Shown here: piece by piece, positions 54,395 through 64,000 of the stretch
Layout: every line of letters begins with the position of its first letter
How positions within the stretch are numbered: position 1 is the stretch's first letter
NCBI GenBank assembly: GCA_024509875.1
Contig: JAMPIV010021215.1
Location: 483,501 to 547,500, forward strand
Reading direction: 5' to 3'
From: Oreohelix idahoensis
Taxonomy: Eukaryota > Mollusca > Gastropoda > Stylommatophora > Oreohelicidae
DNA: 64,000 nt
Program-made: the position numbers and the translations under genes
Notes under the pieces: generated by a model
The model's input: the letters and a program-made list of their open reading frames with translations, nothing else
What the model was told of the DNA's origin: nothing
Database searches by the model: none

Positions 54395-54615
54395 ATTCAG
54401 GAGGAGGCGCATGAGTTTTATATAACAAAATACTCCGATTTTTCAGGAGCAGGCATTTCAGGCGGAGGCGCAGGCGGAAGCGCGTGACTTTTTATATAAG
54501 GAAATGTAGTGGCGCGTCAGGAGGTGGCACATGACTTTTTATATAGTAATATATTTTAGCCGGGGTGACTTCCTCTGACGATCAGACGCATGACTTGTTA
54601 TATAGCAATAAATTT
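54395..54615. repeat. Degenerate ~65-bp repeats, 4 units
   Basis: Each unit carries gcgcatgactttttatata or a near form (54409, 54485, 54530, 54587) with variable spacers. The last leads into the gataatggcggg motif of the following satellite. Confidence 0.65.
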
Positions 54616-55114
54616 GTTCGATAATGGCGGGCGTGTTGTTTATACAAAATACTTAGACAATATATATATATAAAAAAAAAAAAATCGATATTGACGGAAA
54701 TTTTTTTTTTAAATCGATAATGTTGGATTAGGTTACTAAGAGGGTTTTTGAAGCGAGTGGAGCCTTTTTGTGCTGGCGTGGGTGACGAGGCATGTTGGGG
54801 TGTAGCTGGCGGTTGTAGGTTAGGGGGGCTATTTGTGTGTTGTGTTGTGTGTTGGTGTGTTTGTTTATACATATATACATACAATATATATACAAATATA
54901 TAAAAAATCGATAATGAAGGAAAATTGTTAAAAAAAAATCGATAATGGCGGGTTAGTAGGTTACTAAGAGGGTTTTTCAAGCGAGTGGAGCCTTTTTGTG
55001 CTGGCGTGGGTGACGACGCATGTTGCGATGTAACTGGCAGGGTGGGGGGATTTTTTGTGTGATGTTGTATTGCACTGGTAGTGTGTTGGTGTGTTTGTTT
55101 ATACATGTATACAT

Positions 55115-55603
<489 letters not shown>

Positions 55604-56162
55604 CGATAATGACGGGGAAAAAGCGATAATGGTGGCGTAGGTTACTAAGGGGGTTTTTGAAGCGAGTGTAGTCTTTTTGCGCTGGCGGGGGTGACGATGC
55701 ATGGGTGTATTGTAGCTGGCGGGGTGTTGTGTGTTGTTTATTTATGTTTTACATACAATATTTATACGTACAAACAGTTATATGATATATATTTACATAT
55801 ATTACAATATATATTACAACAGTTATACATAGAAACGACTGGTAGTGTGGTGGTGTGTTTGATTGTAGGTATCTTAATTGTGTGTTGTAGTTGGCGGTTA
55901 GAGATATATAGATACAATATATATATATAAAACAAATATAAAAAAATCGATAATGACGGAAAATATATTTTTTTAAAATCTATTAAGCGTGGGTTAGTAG
56001 GTTACTAAGGGGGATTTTGAAGCGAGTGGAATCTTTTTGCACTGGCGGGGGTGATGACGCATGTTTGAGTGTTGGGGTGTAGCGCTGGAGTAAGACAATG
56101 TCGGTGTGGTGTGGGTGGTATTGCTTTTGTTTTGTATGCTGTGTTGTGTGTTATTTAGACAT

Positions 56163-56275
<113 letters not shown>

Positions 56276-56504
56276 CGATAATGACGGAAAATATAAAAAA
56301 AATCGATCAGGGTGGGTTAGTAGGTTACTAAGGGGGTTTTTGAAGCGATTGGAGTCTTTTTGCACTGGCGGGGGTGACGACGCATGTTTGAGTGTTGGGG
56401 TGTAGCGCTGGAGTAAGACAATGTCGGTGTGGTGTGGGTGGTATTGCTTTTGGTTTGTATTGTGCTGGTAGTGTGTTGGTGTGTTTGTTTCAATATTTTC
56501 AAGG

Positions 56505-56945
56505 GAATGAAGTGTTAGAGACATGACTATACTAGGACCAGCATGCAGAGGTGGGCGTGAAGTGTTAGAGACTTGCCTATACTAGGTCTACCAGCTAGAG
56601 GTGGGAGTGAAGTGTTAGAGACTTGAGTACACCAGGTCCAGCATTGAGAGGTGGGAGTGCCGTGTTAGAGCCTTTACTAGGACCAGCATGGAGAGGTGGG
56701 AGTGAAGTGTTAGAGACTTGACTAGGTCTAACAACTAGAGGTGGGAGCGAAGTGTTAGAGACATGACTACACTAGAAACATCCTCGAGAGGTGGGAGTGA
56801 AGTATTAGAGACTTTACTAGGCCCAGTATCTAGAGGTGGGAGTGAAGTGTTAGGGACTTTACTAGGAAAAGCAACGAGAGGTGGGCGTGAAGTGTTAGAA
56901 CCTTTACTAGGTCTAGCATCTAGAGGTTGGAGTGAAGTGTTTGTC
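56505..56945. repeat. Outer minisatellite, left arm
   Basis: Units of about 45-62 bp carry gaggtgggagtgaagtgtta, then gagac and an actagg-ccagca half. Copy lengths vary. The inverted copy is at 63595-64000. Confidence 0.9.
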
Positions 56946-56954
56946 GGGGGGTGT

Positions 56955-57450
56955 AGCTGGCGTGTGTGTGTGTGTGTGGTTGTGTGTGCGCGAGGCTGTG
57001 GTTGTAAGTGCGTGCGTGTGTGTGCGTGGGTGCTCGCGTGCGTGGTTGTACGATTGTGTGTATGTGCGTGCGCACGTCTGTGCGTGTGGTTGTGTATGTG
57101 TGTGCGTGTAGTTGTGTGTGCGCGTGCGCGGGTGGTATTGCTTTTGGTCTTGTCTGGTAATTTGTGTGTGTAGGTATTGTAATTGTTGTGTGGTGTGGTG
57201 TGACTGATGGGTTTGGGTTTTGTGTGGTTGTGTGCGCGCGTCTGTGGTTGTGTGTGCGTGCGTGTGTGTGTGCGGGTGTGTTCGTGTGTGTGCGTGCGCG
57301 TGTGTGCGTGTGTATGTGTGTGGGTCTGGTTGTGCGCGCGTCTGTGGTTGTGTGTGTGCGTCTGTGAGTGTGTGTGCGCGCGTGTGTGTGTGTGGGCGGG
57401 AGCGGGTGGCATGGCTTTTGGTCTTGTCTGGTATTTTTGTGTGTAGGTAT
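56955..57450. repeat. (GT)n-rich tract, left arm
   Basis: About 500 bp of GT/GCGT words with two interruptions reading ggtattgcttttggtcttgt and a similar form at about 57410. The inverted copy is at about 63125-63590. Long Thr-His and Cys-Val frames on both strands are artefacts. Confidence 0.92.
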
Positions 57451-57785
57451 TGTAATTGTTGCGTGGTGTAATGTAACTGGTGGGTTTGGGTTTTTGAGTG
57501 GTTGTGTTGTGTATGATTCGGCCTTGTGTTGTGTTGTCTTTTTATACAATATTTATACAATATATATTTTACAACATATATTAATATGTATACACACGAT
57601 ATTTATCCGTGTTTGGTAACTTTGCTGGTAGATTAGAGAAATCGGCCAGGTGGTTGTCGGTGGTTGCTGTAGGGGGGACAAGGGTTGGTGTTAATAACTC
57701 TGGTTCCACATTTCTCGCGCGCAGAACATTTCTGAAATGTTAAAAAAATTCTTTCACACAGACAGAGATGTACACTGGGTATAAC

Positions 57786-58070
57786 GTGAGGTGATATAAA
57801 TGTGCCCGTGAGGTGATAGAAATGTGCCTGTGAGATGATAGAAATGTGCCCGTGAGGTGATAGAAATTGCCCGTGAGGTCATAGAAATGTGCCTGTAAGG
57901 TCATAGGAATGTGCCCGTGAGGTGATAGAAATGTGCCTGTGAGGTGATAGAAATGTGCCTGTGAGGTCATAGAAATGTGCCCGTGATGTGATAGAAATGT
58001 GCCTGTGAGGTCATAGAAATGTACCCGTGAGGCGATAGAAAGGTGCCCGTGAGGTGATAGAAATGTGCCC
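57786..58070. repeat. ~21-bp tandem repeat, left arm, about 13 copies
   Basis: The unit is gtgaggtgatagaaatgtgcc with c/t and g/t variants. It is in inverted orientation at about 62490-62745. The unit is nearly frame-neutral, hence the HLTGTFLSPHRH-type readings. Confidence 0.92.
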
Positions 58071-58071
58071 G

Positions 58072-58244
58072 CCGGTTTTGGTAGGAAACTTTAGATATGA
58101 CTCACCAAAGTATTTTCGCACGTGTAAAAAAGGCTGGCCTCGGTAAAAACTGACAGAGGCGACCTTCAACCCACTATCCAACGGTTTAAGCATATCATCA
58201 CTTCTACGCGTGTACACCCAATTGGTGGGAACAGTGGAAGGCAT
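58072..58244 (-). CDS. Coding-like segment in left arm (possible PC4-like domain)
   Basis: From an ATG at 58244 (minus) a frame reads MPSTVPTNWVYTRRSDDMLK and goes on through VASVSFYRGQPFLHVRKYFG to KFPTKTGG, then runs into the 21-bp repeat. The FYxxxPLLHVRKYF and PTKTG pieces faintly recall the PC4 single-strand DNA-binding fold (VDIREYW, PGRKG). The right-arm copy differs at three residues in this segment. A TATA-like element precedes it. The similarity is weak and the protein is truncated by repeats. Confidence 0.25.
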
Positions 58245-58643
58245 CTTCAACGAGGTATGATCGCTAGTGTCTGTCGTTATCACGCCACTTCTTCAGTAAA
58301 GTATGAACGTGAGTGCCTGGACGTTGGTCTTCCAAATGTCTATTTATATGAAGGAAAACTAGTTTTAATCTGGGTTTGAAATGCGGCCAGCCTTGTTGTA
58401 CGCGAACAGAGAGTTGATTAGTTGAAAAACTAATCGATCGTTGACGCGTTGTCGATGTGAAAAAAATTTTGTGCGCCGCGTCCAGACATGTCTGAAACAT
58501 GTCCAGGTGATGGTCTATGGTACAGCAATATATTAGCTTGATAATGGCGGGTGTGTGTAGGTAGTGTGTGGGTTGTATTGTGGTGTGTTGTATTGTATTG
58601 TGTTATGTGTTGTTTATTTATACAACAGTTATACGTACATATT

Positions 58644-58647
<4 letters not shown>

Positions 58648-58676
<29 letters not shown>
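58648..58676. repeat. Short (TA)n, left arm
   Basis: About 28 bp of TA. The mirrored tract at 61838-61911 is more than twice as long, which shows that the arms have diverged since duplication. Confidence 0.9.
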
Positions 58677-58682
<6 letters not shown>

Positions 58683-58689
58683 TTTTCTT

Positions 58690-59210
58690 CAAACAGTTAT
58701 AACATCTAGAGGTGGGAGTGAAGTGTTAAAGACTTGCCTATACTAGGACCAGCATCGAGAGGTGGGAGTGAAGTGTTAGAGACATGACTATACCAGGTCC
58801 AGCAGCGAGAGGTGGGAGTGAGAGGTGGGAGTGAAGTGTTAGAGACTTACCTATACCAGGTCCAGCCTCTATAGGTGGGAGTGACATGTTAGAGACTTGC
58901 ATTTACTAGGGCCAGCATCTAGAGGTGGGAGGGTAGTGTTACAGAATTGCCTAGGTCCCGCAGTGAGAGGTGGGAGTGAAGTGTTAGATAACAAAGGTCT
59001 AGAGGTGGGAGTGAAGTGTTGGGAGTGAAGTATTAGAGACATGACCAGGTCCAGCATCGAGAGGTGGGAGTGAAGTGTTAGAGACTACACTAGAAACAGC
59101 CTCGAAAAGGGGGCGCGACGTGTTAGAGACTTTACTATACCAGGACGAGCATGAAGAGGTGGGAGTGAAGTGTTAGAGACTTGACTACGTCTAGCATCGA
59201 GTAATAAATC
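58690..59210. repeat. Inner minisatellite, left arm
   Basis: The same unit type as 56505-56945 (gaggtgggagtgaagtgtta), about ten copies. The mirrored array is at 61330-61830. Confidence 0.9.
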
Positions 59211-60256
59211 TACTCACCCCAATGTCCAGCTAGGGCTTTGTAAGTGACCTGCACACACCCGGGTTCTTCACATAAAAAATACTGTCAAAGGCCAGGCTGG
59301 ACAACACCAAATAGACAGTTTTATTGAACACAAAAAAGCTCCATAGAAATATATGGTATATGCAGACTAGATTATGGCGGCAACTAGATACGCATTAATG
59401 TTGCGGGTTGCAATCGCAACAATATCGAGACCATTTTCAGCCATTTTAATAAAACTCAAAACAGACGTGCTTTTTTAACGCGCGTACTCAGACAAGAAAG
59501 CTCCTATATCGACTCTCGTGACGTCGATATTTTTGAAAATGAGCGGCATTTCTGACATGCAAACGCGAGCTTACCTCACTAGTTATGAAACCAGATCGCT
59601 AGAGGGTGACGTCAGGGCTAAATATAGCTATCTAGAAAAAACGTAATAAAAGGCTAACATGTAGAGTTTTGAGTATTGGTAGACGAAAAAACCTATCTGC
59701 AACGGGATTTACCTGTGCAAGACTAACCCTGCTACTTATTTCTGTTCACGTCATTGCAGACAAGCTCAAAACACAAGAGATCAATAGTAGAAATTTATAA
59801 AAGAAGCATTCCCTCGTTCGTGTGTTCGAACCCCCAGGATTTAAGGTTTCACTTGTTTTTTTACACGTGCGGCATCTGGTGATAGGTTTTATATTGTCTC
59901 CCAATCGTAGCAAACATGAGGCGACCATGGAAATTTAGTACATTAAATAAATGTAACTAAGTATTTGTTCCAGGTATCAAACGGGTATCTCCTTTTTTTG
60001 TCATGCAAGTTTCAAACTTTAGTGAAACCTTTTCTTCCAGTCAGCAAAGATGACCCCAAAATTTTCTCCCAGGCCTGCTCAAAGGTTCCAACTCTGTAAG
60101 TAAATAGGTCAGCTGTCAAATACTTCTTTAAATATTTCTTACAGTTTGCCAAACTTTTCCTTAATTTTTTTTTCATTCAATTTTTTTTTCCTGTTGTCAG
60201 TACTTGACAATGCAAATATAGTATTCCACCATCAAAGGTAATCGATGAATGAGTCA
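59211..60256. other. Inner unique part of the left arm
   Basis: About 1 kb without tandem repeats, mirrored at 60283-61330. A 60-codon frame occurs in both copies (59746-59928 minus, 60609-60791 plus) with two amino-acid differences. It includes gtgttcgaaccccc, a B-box-like word, but no complete tRNA-like structure. I recognise no protein. Confidence 0.5.
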
Positions 60257-61329
60257 TACTGTTTGTAGTCGGTAAGGGAGGGTGACTCATTCATCGATTA
60301 CCTTTGATGGTGGAATACTATATTTGCATTGTCAAGTACTGACAACAGGAAAAAATATTGAATGAAAAAAAATTTAATGAAAAGTTTGGCAAACTAAGAA
60401 ATATTTAAAGAAGTATTTGACAGCTGACCTATTTACCAACAGGTTGGAACCTTTGGGCAGGCCTGGGAGAAAATCTTGGGGTCATCTTTGCTGACTGGAA
60501 GAAAAGGTTTCACTAAAGTTTGAAACTTGCAGGACAAAAAAAAAGGAGATACCCGTTTGATACCTGGAACAAATACTTAGTTACATTTATTTAATGTACT
60601 AAATTTCCATGGTCGCCTCATGTTTGCTACGATTGGGAGACAATATAAAACCTATCACCAGATGCCGCACGTGTAAAAAAACAAGTGAAACCTTAAATCC
60701 CGGGGATTCGAACACACGAACGAGGGAATGCTTCTTTTATAAATGTCTACTATTGATCTCTTGTGTTTTGAGCTTGTCTGCAATGACGTGAACAGAAATA
60801 AGTAGCAGGGTTAGTCTTACACAGGTAAATCCCGTTGCAGATACGTTTTTTCGTCTACCAATACTAAAAACTCTACATGTTAGCCTTTTATTACGTTTTT
60901 TCTAGATAGCTATATTTAGCCCTGACGTCACCTTCTAGCGATCTGGTTTCATAACTAGTGAGGTAAGCTCGCGTTTGCATGTCAGAAATGCCTCTCATTT
61001 TCAAAAAAATATCGACGTCACGAGAGTCGATATAGGAGCTTTCTTGTCTGAGTAAGCGCGTTAAAAAAGCACGTGTGTTTTGAGTTTTATTAAAATGGCT
61101 GAAAATGGTCTTGATATTGTTCCGATTGCAACCCGCAACACTAATGCGTATCTAGTTGCCGCCATAATCTAGTCTGCATATACCATATATTTCTGCGGAG
61201 CCTTTTTGTGTTCAATAAAACTGTCTATTTGGTGTTATGCAGCCTGGCCTTTGACAGTATTTTTTATGTGAAGAACCCGGGTGTGTGCGGGTCACTTACA
61301 TAGCCCTAGCTGGACATTGGGGTGAGTAG

Positions 61330-61830
61330 ATTTATTACTCGATGCTAGACGTAGTCAAGTCTCTAACACTTCACTCCCACCTCTTCATGCTGGACCTGGT
61401 ATAGTAAAGTCTCTAACACGTCACGCCCCTTCTCGAGGCTGTTTCTAATGTAGTCTCTAACACTTCACTCCCACCTCTCAATGCTGGACCTGGTCATGTC
61501 TCTAATACTTCACTCCCAACAATTCACTCCTACCTCTAGACCTTTGTTATCTAACACTTCACTCCCACCTCTCGATGCTGGTCCTAGTCACGTCTCTAAC
61601 ACTTCACTCCCACCTCTAGATGCTGGCTCTAGTAAATGCAAATCTCTAACACGTCACTCCCACCTCTAGAGGCTGGACCTGGTATAGGTAAGTCTCTAAC
61701 ACTTCACTCCCACCTCTCGCTGCTGGACCTGGTATAGTCATGTCTCTAACACTTCACTCCCACCTCTCGATGCTGGTCCTAGTATAGGCAAGTCTTTAAC
61801 ACTTCACTCCCACCTCTAGATGTTATAACT
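61330..61830. repeat. Inner minisatellite, right arm
   Basis: The inverted counterpart of 58690-59210, read as taacacttcactcccacctc units. Confidence 0.9.
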
Positions 61831-61835
61831 GTTTG

Positions 61836-61837
<2 letters not shown>

Positions 61838-61911
<74 letters not shown>
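61838..61911. repeat. (TA)n, right arm
   Basis: About 74 bp of TA, the counterpart of the shorter tract at 58648-58676. Confidence 0.95.
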
Positions 61912-61914
<3 letters not shown>

Positions 61915-62207
61915 TATGTACTTATAACTGTTGTATAAATAAACAACACATAACACAATACAATACAACACACCACAATACAACCCACACATTACCTACC
62001 TACACCCGCCATTATCAAGCTAATATATTGCTATACCATAGACCATCACCTGGACATGTTTCAGACATATCTGGACGCGGCGCACACAAATTTTTTCACA
62101 TCGACAACGCGTCAACGATCGATTAGTTTTTCAACTAATCAACTCTCTGTTAGCGTACAACAAGGCTGGCCGCATTTCAAACCCAGATTAAAACTAGTTT
62201 TCCTTCA

Positions 62208-62216
62208 TATAAATAG
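62208..62216 (+). promoter_or_regulatory. TATA-box-like element
   Basis: TATAAATAG lies about 104 bp before the ATG at 62312, and a mirrored copy lies in the left arm near 58340. It is a candidate RNA polymerase II promoter for the coding-like segment. Confidence 0.35.
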
Positions 62217-62311
62217 ACACTTGGAAGACCAACGTCCAGGGACTCACGTTCATACTTTACTGAAGAAGTGGCGTGATAACGACAGACACTAGCGATCATA
62301 CCTCGTTGAAG

Positions 62312-62484
62312 ATGCCTTCCACTGTTCCCACCAATTGGGTGTACATGCGTAGAAGTGATGATATGCTTAAACCGTTGGATAGTGGGTTGAAGGTCGCCTC
62401 TGTCAGTTTTTACCGAAGCCAGCCTTTACTACACGTGCGAAAATACTTTGGTGAGTCATATCTAAAGTTTCCTACCAAAACCGG
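62312..62484 (+). CDS. Coding-like segment in right arm (possible PC4-like domain)
   Basis: The mirror copy of 58072-58244 starts at ATG 62312, about 100 bp after TATAAATAG at 62208-62216. It reads MPSTVPTNWVYMRRSDDMLK, then VASVSFYRSQPLLHVRKYFG and PTKTGG before the 21-bp repeats. Differences from the left copy are Met/Thr, Ser/Gly and Leu/Phe, all amino-acid changing, so the segment is probably not under strong constraint. The upstream frame 62056-62292 spans the TATA box and is unlikely to be coding. Confidence 0.25.
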
Positions 62485-62489
62485 CGGGC

Positions 62490-62745
62490 ACATTTCTATC
62501 ACCTCACGGGCACCTTTCTATCTTCTCACGGGTACATTTCTATCACCTCACAGGCACATTTCTATCACCTCACGGGCACATTTCTATCACCTCACAGGCA
62601 CATTTCTATCACCTCACAGGCACATTTCTATGACCTCACGGGCACATTTTTATGACCTTACGGGCAATTTCTATCAATGCAGGGGCACATTTCTATCATC
62701 TCACAGGCACATTTCTATCACCTCACGAACACATTTATATCACCT
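62490..62745. repeat. ~21-bp tandem repeat, right arm
   Basis: Units of cacatttctatcacctcacgg type, about twelve copies, the mirror of 57786-58070 with a different number of units. Confidence 0.92.
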
Positions 62746-63124
62746 CACGTTATACCCAGTGTACATCTCTGTCTGTGTGAAAGAATATTTTTTAACATTT
62801 CAGAAATGTTCTGCGCGCGAGAAATGTGGAACCAGAGTTATTAACACCAACCCTTGTCCCCCCTACAGCAAACACAGACAACCACCTGGCCGATTTCTCT
62901 AATCTACCAGCGAAGTTACCAAACACGGATAAATATCGTGTGTATACATATTAATATCTGTTGTAAAATATATATTGTATAAATATTGTATAAAAAGACA
63001 ACACAACACAAGGCCGAATCATACACAACACAACCACCCAAAAACCCAAACCCACCAGTTACACTACACCACATAACAATTACAATACCTACACACAAAA
63101 ATACCAGACAAGACCAAAAGCCAT

Positions 63125-63590
63125 GCCACCCGCTCCCGCCCACACACACACACGCGCGCACACACACACTCACAGACGCACACACACAAGCCCAGACGCG
63201 CGCAAAACCAGACCCACACACATTCACACGCACATACGCGCACGCACACACACGAACACACCCGCACACACACGCACGCACACACAACCACAGACGCGCG
63301 CACACAACCACACAAAACCCAAACCCATCAGTTACACCACACCACACAACAAATACAATACCTACACACATATACCAGACAAGACCAAAAGCAATACCAC
63401 CCGCGCACGCGGACACACAACCACACGCGCGCACACACACACATTAAAACACACACAGACGCGCTACGCACATACACACAGACGTAAAACCACGCACGCG
63501 AGCACCCCCACACACACAAACACACGCACGCACGCACACACAACCACAGCAGCGCGCACACACAACCACACACACACAAGCCAGCTACAC
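63125..63590. repeat. (CA)n-rich tract, right arm
   Basis: The reverse-complement counterpart of 56955-57450, including the same non-repeat interruptions. Confidence 0.92.
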
Positions 63591-63594
63591 CCCC

Positions 63595-64000
63595 AACAAA
63601 CACTTCACTCCCACCTCTAGATGCTAGACCTAGTAAAGGTTCTAACACTTCACGCCCACCTCTCGTTGCTGGTCCTAGTAAAGTCCCTAACACTTCACTC
63701 CCACCTCTAGATACTGGGCCTAGTTAAGTCTCTAATACTTCACTCCCACCTCTCGAGGATGTTTCTAGTGTAGTCATGTCTCTAACACTTCACTCCCACC
63801 TCTAGCTGTTAGACCTAGTCAAGTCTCTAACACTTCACTCCCACCTCTCCATGCTGGTCCTAGTAAAGGCTCTAACACGGCACTCCCACCTCTCAATGCT
63901 GGCTGGACCTGGTGTACTCAAGTCTCTAACACTTCACTAGTATGTAGACCTAGTATAGGCAAGTCTCTGACACTTCACGCCCACCTCTCCATGCTGGTCC
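63595..64000. repeat. Outer minisatellite, right arm, runs off the window
   Basis: Units of cacttcactcccacctctmg type, the mirror of 56505-56945. Confidence 0.9.

Larger units (their letters stand above)
56505..60256. repeat. Left arm of giant inverted repeat (at least 3.7 kb)
   Basis: The reverse complement recurs at 60283-64000 in the same order: minisatellite, (GT)n, a central unique part, 21-bp repeats, a coding-like segment, (TA)n, a second minisatellite and a unique inner arm. The arms are close but not identical, with scattered substitutions and length changes in the repeats. Near the centre the pairing is almost perfect (actcattcatcgattaccttt). The spacer is 26 bp (60257-60282). The outer left limit is where the minisatellite meets the satellite at about 56505. 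Confidence 0.92.
60283..64000. repeat. Right arm of giant inverted repeat, continuing past the window
   Basis: Reverse complement of the left arm. It is still in the outer minisatellite at the window's last base, so its end, flanking TSD and total size are unknown. Confidence 0.92.

Noticed and set aside
57786..58070. CRISPR-like array of regular short repeats
   Set aside because: The units are contiguous with no unique spacers and lie in animal satellite DNA; they are a simple tandem repeat.
60257..60282. Palindrome as a pure assembly or library hairpin artefact
   Set aside because: The arms differ by substitutions and by repeat length, which a duplicated read would not. It is still listed for confirmation.
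62056..62292. 78-codon frame in both palindrome arms as a gene
   Set aside because: It runs across the TATA-like element and leader of the next segment and has no family signature.

Overview
This window looks like animal genomic DNA made almost entirely of transposable elements and satellite repeats. I found no host protein-coding gene, no rRNA gene and no functional tRNA gene. The evidence for a metazoan is RTE-type LINEs, an RNase H-bearing LINE, env-carrying Ty3/Gypsy and Gmr1-like LTR elements, tRNA-headed SINEs, and long (TA)n and (CA)n tracts. The mix of Gmr1-like elements with coiled-coil/SCAN-like gag and RTE LINEs fits a lophotrochozoan, perhaps a gastropod mollusc. That taxonomic guess is inference only.

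Layout. 1-3.4 kb: an unassigned ORF, a (CA)n tract, a complete tRNA-headed SINE and a 314-bp retroposon, the last two with target-site duplications (TSDs). 3.4-14.3 kb: a decayed env-carrying Ty3/Gypsy element (RT, RNase H, integrase, an acidic repeat-bearing ORF, an F-like envelope remnant). Its integrase is split by a full-length RTE LINE with an open 1064-codon ORF (5428-9408), and a SINE-like insertion sits before env. 14.3-16.5 kb: non-coding DNA and a (TA)n tract.

16.5-37 kb: a nest at least four levels deep. An RNase H-bearing LINE on + (pieces at 16505-16828, 31567-32085, 32161-32270 and 35880-36951) is split by a 3.1-kb RTE LINE on - (16829-31557). That LINE is split by an 11.6-kb Gmr1-like LTR retrotransposon on + (18221-29800, LTRs about 2.3 kb). 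The retrotransposon's RNase H is split by a 2.1-kb CACTA-like DNA transposon on - (25049-27132). Three junctions (16829/31557, 18221/29800, 25049/27132) have TSDs, and removing the insert restores plausible coding continuity. The same outer LINE also carries a 75-bp LINE scrap and a 1.8-kb solo-LTR-like insertion with a minisatellite, itself hit by a 5'-truncated RTE LINE (33563-35332).

37-39.7 kb: microsatellites and two more copies of the 314-bp retroposon. 39713-48834: a complete, young LTR element with very long LTRs (about 3.1 kb), 5-bp TSDs, a tRNA-Pro-like primer site and one long open frame (687 codons) but no reverse transcriptase or integrase; it appears non-autonomous. 48.8-54.4 kb: a LINE endonuclease scrap, a MITE-like inverted repeat, and a second Gmr1-like element (gag, protease, integrase) cut off where RT should begin.

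54.4-64 kb: satellite DNA with a unit of about 0.3 kb and long (TA)n tracts, followed by a giant inverted repeat. The arms are at least 3.7 kb around a 26-bp spacer at 60257-60282, and the right arm runs off the window. The arms contain minisatellites, (GT)n, a 21-bp tandem repeat and a short coding-like segment behind a TATA box; a foldback-type element or an inverted duplication would explain them.

The best candidates for something undescribed are the CACTA-like transposon carrying an unnamed zinc-finger protein, the pol-less long-ORF LTR element, and the palindrome.
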